From: Leptolyngbyaceae cyanobacterium SM1_3_5
GTDB lineage: Bacteria > Cyanobacteriota > Cyanobacteriia > Elainellales > Elainellaceae
Length of the DNA: 5,456 nucleotides
Direction of reading: 5' to 3'
NCBI GenBank assembly: GCA_012031475.1
Contig: JAAUTJ010000385.1
Location: 1 to 5,456 of the forward strand
Shown: positions 1 to 5,456 of the stretch, one piece after another
Numbering within the stretch: the first letter of the stretch is position 1
Layout: each line of letters opens with the position of its first letter
Program-made: the position numbers and the translations under genes
Notes under the pieces: model-generated
The model's database searches: none
What the model was told of the DNA's origin: nothing
What the model saw: only the letters and a program-made list of their open reading frames with translations

Positions 1-1
1 G

Positions 2-914
2 CCGCAAATTGTTGACACGATCAAAGTCACGAGTGCCACAGGCCAGCAAATCGAAGGCCGCTATGTGGAATTCGTGCTTTTTGCCGGAAATGCTGGCAAC
101 TCGCCGGATCAAAGCCGCCACGCGCAAAATTGTCAACGCAATGGCACACGCGCAAAAGCACGGCATTAACATCACCGCTTTGGGTGGCTTTTCGTCGATT
201 ATCTTCGAGAATTTCAACCTGTCGCAGATCGGTCAGGTGCGAAACGTGAAGCTGGAGTTCGATCGCTTCACGACCGGAAACACCCACACGGCCTACATCA
301 TCTGCCGACAGGTCGAGCAGGCTTCCAAACAGTTGGGCATTGACCTGTCCAAAGCGACGATCGCCGTTTGTGGGGCAACCGGAGACATTGGCAGTGCGGT
401 TTGTCGCTGGCTTGATGCCCGCACCAATGCGGCTGAACTGCTGCTGATTGCCCGTAACCCAGAGCGCCTGCATGATTTGCAAACGGAACTGGGGCGCGGC
501 AAAATCATGGATTTGGAGGAGGCGCTGCCGCAGGCGGATATCGTCGTTTGGGTCGCGAGTATGCCCAAAGGCGTCGAAATTGACACCACGACGCTGAAGC
601 ATCCCTGCTTGATGATTGACGGCGGCTATCCGAAAAATCTCGGTACAAAAGTCAAACATCCCGATGTGCATGTTCTCAATGGCGGCATTGTCGAACATTC
701 ACTCGACATTGACTGGCGAATTATGAGCATCGTCAACATGGATGTGCCCGCCCGTCAGCTATTTGCCTGCTTTGCCGAATCGATGCTGCTGGAGTTTGAA
801 AAGCTCTACACCAATTTTTCCTGGGGACGCAATCAAATCACTCTGGAAAAAATGGATCTGATCGGGCAAGTGTCGGTGAAACACGGTTTTCGACCATTGC
901 TGCTACCTGCATAA
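2..914 (+). CDS. aar: Long-chain acyl-[acyl-carrier-protein] reductase (AAR), 5'-truncated by the window edge and with one apparent frameshift
   Basis: The enzyme reduces fatty acyl-ACP (or acyl-CoA) to a fatty aldehyde with NADPH; in cyanobacteria aldehyde-deformylating oxygenase (ADO) then converts the aldehyde to an alkane. I recognise it from family-specific stretches in order: PQIVDTIKVTSATG and GRYVE (bases 2-70), SCFLPEML (from 72), ALGGFSSIIFENF, FTTGNTHTAY, the Rossmann nucleotide-binding motif GATGDIGS (372-395), ELGRGKIMDLE, VWVASMPKGV, DGGYPKNLG, GGIVEHSLDI, FACFAES and TNFSWGRNQI. The Cys codon at 768-770 in FACFAE corresponds to the family's acyl-thioester-forming cysteine. Compared with the usual ~340 residues, roughly 38 N-terminal residues lie upstream of the window. 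Bases 2-70 read in one frame and 72-914 in the next, so one T at 71 or 72 appears to be extra. The ATG at 63 or the TTG at 9 in the downstream frame are not the real start. Identity is near certain; whether the gene is intact in the organism is not. Confidence 0.93.
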   Translation, partial: RKLLTRSKSRVPQASKSKAAMWNSCFLPEMLATRRIKAATRKIVNAMAHAQKHGINITALGGFSSIIFENFNLSQIGQVRNVKLEFDRFTTGNTHTAYIICRQVEQASKQLGIDLSKATIAVCGATGDIGSAVCRWLDARTNAAELLLIARNPERLHDLQTELGRGKIMDLEEALPQADIVVWVASMPKGVEIDTTTLKHPCLMIDGGYPKNLGTKVKHPDVHVLNGGIVEHSLDIDWRIMSIVNMDVPARQLFACFAESMLLEFEKLYTNFSWGRNQITLEKMDLIGQVSVKHGFRPLLLPA

Positions 915-947
915 ACTGCTGCCCGCATAAACTGTTACCCGCATAAA
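900..947. repeat. Three tandem copies of a 16-bp repeat across the aar stop codon
   Basis: Units lie at 900-915, 916-931 and 932-947, with consensus CTGCTRCCYGCATAAA; a partial fourth unit (CTGCTG) follows at 948-953. The first unit encodes the last residues of AAR (LLPA) plus the TAA stop at 912-914. The other two are near copies just after it, each again carrying TAA. Differences between units are one to three bases. This looks like local slippage duplication of the gene's 3' end. Because 16 is not a multiple of three, extra copies do not extend the protein. Confidence 0.85.
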
Positions 948-974
948 CTGCTGTCGGTCTAGCCGATCGCATTC

Positions 975-1009
975 AAGGTGCAGCCAGAAATGCAATCCTG
1001 CTGCACCTT
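975..1009 (+). terminator. Perfect 10-bp hairpin downstream of aar, possible transcription terminator
   Basis: AAGGTGCAGC at 975-984 is the exact reverse complement of GCTGCACCTT at 1000-1009, with a 15-base loop. It starts 60 bases after the aar stop and is followed by a T-rich but interrupted stretch (TAGATTTTGTGAATTTTG). Position and stem fit a terminator for aar. The lack of an unbroken T run makes an intrinsic terminator uncertain, and the hairpin could instead stabilise the mRNA 3' end. Confidence 0.5.
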
Positions 1010-1014
1010 AGATT

Positions 1015-1043
1015 TTGTGAATTTTGCCGTTCGACTGTAAACT
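1015..1043 (+). promoter_or_regulatory. Weak sigma70-type promoter candidate for the 1072-2803 gene
   Basis: A -35-like TTGTGA (1015-1020) and a -10-like TAAACT (1038-1043) are separated by 17 bases; each matches four of six consensus positions. Transcription would start near 1050, just ahead of the ATG at 1072. Such matches are easy to find by chance, so this is only a candidate. Confidence 0.22.
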
Positions 1044-1071
1044 AATTGCGATCGAAAACGCGCAGCACCCG

Positions 1072-2803
1072 ATGTCTAGACTTGCACTGATCAAAATGCT
1101 CGATCGCCAAAAGGTTCAAAGTGCGATCGTGCCGCTGGTTTTAGCGATCGTCGTTTGGGCGGCTCATTTTTATCACTACCAGCAGTTTTCGCTGTACTAC
1201 GAAGACTATTCGCGAATTCCGACGGCGATGCAGTGGGAATGGTCGCAAATTTGGGAATTTTGGGCAGAAATTCCCGAAGCGATCATCGAAGCAGAGTTTG
1301 AAGGCCGTCCCCTGCATCCCGGCTTGATTCGGCTGCTGGCGCGGTTGGGTGAACAGCTTGGCGGCTTGCCTGCAATTTACCGCGTCGCTTACGCAATCAA
1401 TCTATTGAATGTCTTGCTGTTTTACAAGCTAATTCAGCGATCGACCCGTTGGCCTTTTTTGCCGTGACCAGTGCCCTCGGTTTTGCTTTATTTCCGGCAA
1501 ATCAAAATCATGCGTTTCTAACAAGCGCTTTGGGCGTTATGCCCTCGCTCACTTTGCTGCTGATTGCGTTTCATTTGTATTTGACCAATCGCATTTCTAC
1601 AACTGCTAGCTCTTATTTGGTTATCTTCATTTCTCTATTTTGCTATGAGAAATTTCTACCGCTGTTTTGGGCGGCACCGCTACTGAAAACAGATTGGAAG
1701 TGGAGTCGGCAATCGAGGCGAGAACTGATTCGACATAGCTTTATTCTTGGATTGATGCTGTTTGCTGTCGCGCTGCTTCGCAAGCTGGCTGGCGCTAGTG
1801 CAAGTGACAAAAGCAGTGACGCTGGGACCTGCGATCGCTCTAATCGCCTTTGTGCAGCAAGCGGTTCAAGCACTAACCAGCCTGAGGGGAGAATCGATCG
1901 TTCCGTTGGCTTTATTGCTAGTCGCGATCGCTTACTGTCTGCACCGCTCTCGATTGTTTTGCTCTAAACCAGTTCAAACTGAGCATCAATTGGAAAGTCC
2001 CGATTCATCCGATTCAAATGCCTGCCTGAAAACGCTAACTCGATGGTCAGTGATTGGCTATATTACGCTGACTTTGGGATATGTCCTCACTTTATCAGGT
2101 GCAAATGCCGATGCAGTATTCCAAGTACAGGAAAGACAATCACTCGTTCATGTTGCTGCCGTGTTTGGAGCAGCGATTATCTGCGGATGCGTTGCTGTCT
2201 AATTCATTTTTCCTGACTCGTCGTTTTCACAAAAAGATCTTCTCAACAGTTGGACTATCAATATTTTTCACTCTGCTTGTTGTTGCTGGTCTGGGCATAC
2301 AGCAAAACCTAATCATGACTGGACAGTTACAGCGCACCTTTTGGACGCAGGTTTCCAGACTTTGCCCTGACATGACCGAGAATACTGTTATTTTGATGGA
2401 GTTTAATGATGACAGCTACGATCAAGGCATCAGCTTTGGTGGAAGATTTCCTCGAATTCTGGGCTACATCTACAAATTTCCAGATAGGTGGACAGATGAG
2501 CGAGATTTTCGTCAGGCAACTCAGCCAAAACCTCACAGAATGGTGAATGGTTGGCGGGAACGAGTAACACTAGGTGATGATAATCAAATCAAAATTACGG
2601 CGGACGAAGTGTTGGGCAGAGACTTTCAACCCCGGTTTTTTAGCTCCAACACAATTTTACTTACCGTTCAAAATAACCTCTTGACTCGTCAAACAGAATT
2701 GGTTCTGAAAAATATAACGCTGCCGCTCAAGCCAAACAATAGCTCATTTGAAATGCCACCTTATCGATCGAATGTGCTATTTGACGATTTGATCATTCCC
2801 TAA
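1072..2803 (+). CDS. Polytopic membrane protein with extracytoplasmic C-terminal domain (GT-C-like layout), interrupted by three apparent frameshifts
   Basis: Four reading-frame pieces join into one protein of about 575 residues: about 1072-1445, 1445-1810, 1810-2190 and 2190-2803. Each switch is a one-base shift, and sense continues directly across each one. The N-terminus has a membrane helix (AIVPLVLAIVVWAAHFYHY), then a loop with an acidic pair in YYEDYSRIP and an HPG motif. About ten more hydrophobic segments follow, including FFAVTSALGFALFP, MPSLTLLLIAFHLYL, YLVIFISLFCYEKFLPLFW, ILGLMLFAVALL, VPLALLLVAIAYCL, VHVAAVFGAAIICG and LSIFFTLLVVAGLG. The last ~150 residues, from about base 2330, are hydrophilic and probably outside the cytoplasm. 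The ATG at 1072 is preferred, with ATG 1096 as alternative; neither has a Shine-Dalgarno. The layout resembles GT-C glycosyltransferases and cyanobacterial membrane proteins of unknown function; activity is inference. It converges on the - strand gene with 21 bases between stops. Confidence 0.72.
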
Positions 2804-4374
2804 GCTGAGGCAGATTCTGTTAGGCTAACTTGCTGATCGCTCGGCTGCTGGCCGGATGCGGTAAGGCGCGATCGTGTAGCCTGAAACGATTCTTGGTTCT
2901 CCAGCTTTCACCAAGCACTGACGAAACTGCTCGGTTTCAGCCGGAAAAACACCAAGCCACTCGTCTTTCACGAGGTAGATCGTGTTGGATGCCAGCACTT
3001 GGGGAATGCAGCGACGGCAGCGGACTCCGGCTCGGTCTAGCCGACTGCTGCGCTGGGCAGGCGGAGCATCAAGTGGCGGACAGGGCGTTTTGCCTCTGCG
3101 ATCGCGGGGTGTGCAGTTGAGGTTGGCCGGATCGACGCTGCACAAGATGTACGATCGCCAGTAATCTCCAATAAATCCGGCATTTCCCAGAGCTTTGATT
3201 TCCTGAAGCTGCTCAATTTGCGCGATCGGCTTTTCAAAGCTGTAGAGATGAGGTGGCAGACTGAGGCTTGATGCGATCGCCGTCATCAGCATCAAAACAG
3301 TTGCAAGGCGGGCAAGGTTAACAGGTAAGGCTTCCACCAATAGCAGCACCACCAGCCACGTCATCGCATAAATCACCACAAAATAGCGCAGATTTAAGCC
3401 GTTGCGATAAACCCAAAATGAAATCAGCAGCAGCGGCATTCCGATCGCGATCGTGCCAAAAGATAAATAGAACCAGGGAGAGATCGATCGCAGGATTTTT
3501 TGGCGATGAACCGCGATCGCCCAAGCTAGATAGCATAATAGAATGACAGCAAAAATCGCGTGCCAGCTTAAAAACAAATTGTTGGCTTGAAAGGTGAGCG
3601 TATTCCAAATTGAAGTGAGCAATCGCCGCAGCATATCGATCGATTGTTCTGCCGTAGCAAACGAACTGTAATTACGCCGTGAATTGGCATTGCTTTTGGC
3701 AAATTGAACAAATCCGAAGCCCAGCCCAGCCGTTAGCAGGACGATTGCCGCATTCCAAACCGCCGCTTTTTCGCGCAACTGCCACGCTTTGTAAAGCCGC
3801 CAAACTCCCCACAAACTTAACAAAAATAGAACCACGATCGTAAAATCAGACACCCACAAGCTGAGAAACAAACAGGCCGTTGCGGTTATGAGCAGCAGCC
3901 GTTTTTGCCACAGGGTTTTTGTTAGGAAAAGCCGATCGATCGCCACGCAAGCCAGCCCAATCATCGCCATTTGCGCGTTGTAAGGCTGACCGATCGAAAT
4001 CAGTTCGGTAAAGGGAGCCAGCGGCAAAAACCACACCAGCGCCAGTGCAAAACGCGAAACGCTGCGGCGCAGCAAACTGGCAAAGCAAAGGTAGCCCACA
4101 ATCAGCAGCCCGTACTGCACAATTGACACGACTGTAACAACAGGCAGCGGCAAAAATTTTGAGCAAAAAATGGCTTAAAACCGGAACCATGCTGCCCAAG
4201 CGGTCTTGCCCCCAGTAATAAAAATCGCTCGGCAGCTTCAGTGATAGGCCATCAGCACATGAACGGCATTATCTGAATTGAGCGAGGGCGAAAAAACAGC
4301 GGCCAGCGATCGAATCGAGAGCAAAACGATCGGTATAATCAGCCCGATCGACAGCCAATTCCAGTTGCGATCGC
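1831..4374. repeat. Six dispersed HIP1 octamers (GCGATCGC)
   Basis: Exact copies lie at 1831-1838, 1924-1931, 3098-3105, 3273-3280, 3513-3520 and 4367-4374, all inside the two membrane-protein genes. Random expectation for an octamer in this length is below 0.1. HIP1 over-representation is a known property of many cyanobacterial genomes and supports the taxonomic call. Confidence 0.9.
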
Positions 4375-4396
4375 TTGATAAACGGTCGATCGTCAT
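2825..4396 (-). CDS. Polytopic membrane protein, putative GT-C-like glycosyltransferase, interrupted by two apparent frameshifts
   Basis: The gene starts at ATG 4396 (MTIDRLSSDRNW) behind AAGGAG with a 5-base gap. It hits an in-frame TGA at 4240-4238, which a missing base creates; the next frame continues LKLPSDFYYWGQDRLGSMV and LSHFLLKIF. It shifts again at the A5/T4 run 4152-4160 into the long frame LPLPVVTVVSIVQYGLL, which runs to the TAG at 2827-2825. The reconstructed protein is about 522 residues. It has a first helix (WLSIGLIIPIVLLSI), then an extracytoplasmic loop with SDNAVHVLMA and GQDRLGS, whose acidic residues sit where GT-C enzymes keep their catalytic acid. About ten further helices follow, then a ~130-residue C-terminal domain with six cysteines and the stretch SNTIYLVKDEWLGVFPAETE. 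I recognise the layout but not an experimentally defined function. Its upstream co-directional partner is the GT2 enzyme, 79 bp away, so the two are probably one operon. Transfer of a sugar from a polyprenyl-phosphate donor is inference. Confidence 0.75.
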
Positions 4397-4401
4397 GGTT
4401 G

Positions 4402-4407
4402 CTCCTT
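4402..4407 (-). promoter_or_regulatory. Shine-Dalgarno that fixes the start of the 2825-4396 gene
   Basis: On the - strand AAGGAG lies five bases ahead of ATG 4396, the best ribosome site in the window. An in-frame TAA just upstream excludes a longer N-terminus. This shows that the gene begins at 4396, well upstream of the long uninterrupted frame, which starts only at 4153. Confidence 0.75.
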
Positions 4408-4475
4408 ATTCATGCAAAGATTCGATCGATGAGACGCGAAAACGAGCATTAAATGTTTCGGGGTGAAGTTGCGAT

Positions 4476-5168
4476 TTAGCGCGAGAACAAATTGTATTTC
4501 AAAATGCAGTAGATCGCCCGAAAACCATCTTTCCAGCCAATTTTTTTGCCTTCTTTGTAGGTGCGTCCGTAATAGGAAATACCAACTTCATAGATACGGC
4601 AACCCATTCTTGACACCTTTGCTGTGACTTCTGGCTCAAAACCAAAGCGATTTTCGCGAATTCGCACGGCCTGGATTACCTCACGCCGAAATGCTTTATA
4701 GCAGGTTTCCATGTCCGTGAGGTTGATGTTGGTAAACATGTTGGACAGCAGCGTGAGAAACTGATTGCCAAGCATATGCCAAAAATACACGACGCGATGT
4801 GGACGATCGCCCACAAAACGCGACCCAAACACGACATCTGCTTTGCCATCTAAAATCGGCTGAATCACGTGCGGAAATTCTTGCGGATCATATTCCAAAT
4901 CGGCATCCTGCACGATCACAATGTCGCCCGTTGCCGCAGCAAATCCACTCCGCAGCGCTGCCCCTTTGCCTTGATTTTGGTGGTGATAAATCACCTGATC
5001 GACTTCGGATTCGATCGTCGATCGCAACAGGTCGCGTGTTCCATCGGTTGAGCAATCGTCCACGATGATCACTTCAATCGCCTCGATCGGAGCGGCTTTC
5101 ACGGCTTTGACCACTTGGGAAATTGTGCCGAACTCGTTATAGCAGGGGATGACGACAGAAAGCTTCAT
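4476..5168 (-). CDS. Family 2 glycosyltransferase, polyprenol (dolichol)-phosphate sugar synthase type
   Basis: An intact 230-residue protein. It belongs to the DPM/DPG-synthase-like GT2 group, which transfers mannose or glucose from a nucleotide sugar to a polyprenyl phosphate on the cytoplasmic face of the membrane. Visible signatures are the N-terminal strand KLSVVIPCYNE (residues 2-12), the nucleotide-binding VDDCSTDGT (36-44), NQGKGAALRSGF (65-76), the metal-binding D-A-D in QDADLEYDP (87-95), GSRF (115-118), TDMETCYKAFRR (151-162) and RFGFEPEVTAK (174-184). No C-terminal membrane helix is present, so it is the short soluble form. ATG 5168 places KLSVVIP at residue 2, as usual for the family; no Shine-Dalgarno is obvious. 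The downstream polytopic gene could use its product. The sugar cannot be told from sequence. This is the only complete unbroken gene here. Confidence 0.92.
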   Translation of the reverse strand: MKLSVVIPCYNEFGTISQVVKAVKAAPIEAIEVIIVDDCSTDGTRDLLRSTIESEVDQVIYHHQNQGKGAALRSGFAAATGDIVIVQDADLEYDPQEFPHVIQPILDGKADVVFGSRFVGDRPHRVVYFWHMLGNQFLTLLSNMFTNINLTDMETCYKAFRREVIQAVRIRENRFGFEPEVTAKVSRMGCRIYEVGISYYGRTYKEGKKIGWKDGFRAIYCILKYNLFSR

Positions 5169-5250
5169 AGGGCAGCCAACAGGGGGTATGAGGTCGATCG
5201 CAAACTTTGGAAAAAATCAGCCGCAGCCGCGAAAGGATCTGGCAGCAAAC

Positions 5251-5280
5251 AGTGTATCGGGCTGCGTCCGATCGGGTCAA
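5251..5280 (-). promoter_or_regulatory. Sigma70-type promoter candidate for the GT2 / membrane-protein operon
   Basis: On the - strand TTGACC (5280-5275, five of six matches to the -35 consensus) and TACACT (5256-5251, four of six to the -10) are separated by 18 bases. A start near 5244 would give a leader of about 75 bases before ATG 5168. Location and match are reasonable, but only pattern-based. Confidence 0.35.
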
Positions 5281-5429
5281 TCCAATCAATCGTCCAGAGG
5301 CGACGAAGCCATCGCGCCCGCCCAGTTGACGCAAAGGAAAATTCCCTTGTGCCGCTATGCTAAAGATTGAACGATTGGGTGACAGGTCGATCGATTTTCT
5401 TTGTGAAAGCTAGGAGTTGTCTGGGCGAC

Positions 5430-5456
5430 ATGGCAGTGACAGAACGTCATGGACCG
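5430..5456 (+). CDS. Possible 5' end of a + strand gene leaving the window (doubtful)
   Basis: An ATG at 5430 opens a frame reading MAVTERHGP to the end of the window. A purine-rich TAGGAG lies at 5411-5416, but its 13-base distance from the ATG is longer than usual. Only nine codons are visible, so no family can be named. The rest of 5169-5429 shows no convincing gene on either strand; short open frames there have no recognisable content. Confidence 0.2.

Noticed and set aside
27..698. A 223-codon open frame on the - strand opposite aar
   Set aside because: It is a shadow: the + strand encodes unmistakable AAR motifs throughout, and the antisense translation has no recognisable family features.
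1441..1467. Programmed ribosomal frameshifting at the T6 run
   Set aside because: The same gene has two more shifts of the opposite sign without any slippery heptamer, and neighbouring genes have shifts too, so a common technical or decay cause is simpler.
2830..3237. Short open frames on both strands within the 3' end of the - strand membrane gene
   Set aside because: The main frame is continuous with the membrane protein and includes its C-terminal domain; the others are compositional shadows.
4278..4466. A 62-codon + strand frame between the two - strand genes
   Set aside because: It overlaps the true N-terminus and ribosome site of the membrane gene starting at 4396 and has no supporting features.
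4799..5068. + strand frames opposite the GT2 gene
   Set aside because: The - strand carries the full set of GT2 motifs; these are antisense shadows.
5115..5370. Overlapping small frames upstream of the GT2 gene on both strands
   Set aside because: They show no ribosome sites, low-complexity composition and mutual overlap. One also runs into the GT2 coding region.
1..5456. tRNA, rRNA, CRISPR array, insertion sequence or attachment site
   Set aside because: I saw no cloverleaf, no regularly spaced long repeats, no transposase motifs and no terminal inverted repeats. The only tandem repeat is the 16-bp unit at 900-947.

Overview
The window looks like chromosomal DNA from a cyanobacterium. Two signs point there. 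The octamer GCGATCGC (HIP1), a hallmark of many cyanobacterial genomes, occurs six times in 5.4 kb, along with many shorter CGATCG cores. The first gene is a clear long-chain acyl-ACP reductase (AAR), the fatty-aldehyde-forming enzyme of the cyanobacterial alkane pathway. The genus cannot be fixed from the sequence.

Layout. (1) Bases 2-914, + strand: the 3' nine-tenths of aar, with one apparent extra base near position 71; the 5' end lies outside the window. (2) Bases 900-1071: a three-copy 16-bp tandem repeat that duplicates the aar stop region, then a 10-bp perfect hairpin that may be the aar terminator, and a weak promoter candidate. (3) Bases 1072-2803, + strand: one large multi-spanning membrane protein with an extracytoplasmic C-terminal domain, broken into four reading-frame segments by three apparent single-base shifts. 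(4) Bases 2825-4396, - strand, convergent with the previous gene: a second multi-spanning membrane protein with a cysteine-containing C-terminal domain, broken by two apparent single-base shifts. Its true start is the ATG at 4396, behind a good Shine-Dalgarno. (5) Bases 4476-5168, - strand: an intact family-2 glycosyltransferase of the dolichol/polyprenol-phosphate sugar synthase type, 79 bp upstream of and co-directional with gene 4. (6) Bases 5169-5456: a non-coding stretch with a candidate promoter for the glycosyltransferase and a doubtful start of a + strand gene running off the end.

How the genes may work together. A cytosolic GT2 enzyme that loads a sugar onto a polyprenyl phosphate, next to polytopic proteins with a GT-C-like layout (acidic residues in the first extracytoplasmic loop, about 11 membrane segments, soluble C-terminal domain), suggests a small surface-glycosylation or lipid-linked sugar transfer module. 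AAR is metabolically unrelated and is probably just a neighbour.

The most striking property is six apparent 1-base indels across three unrelated genes, at least four of them at or next to short homopolymer runs, while the codons either side remain well conserved. I read this mainly as residual indel error in the sequence, with recent gene decay as the alternative. The three broken genes should be interpreted as reconstructed proteins, not as the separate short ORFs. I did not find a convincing previously undescribed system, CRISPR array, RNA gene or mobile element.
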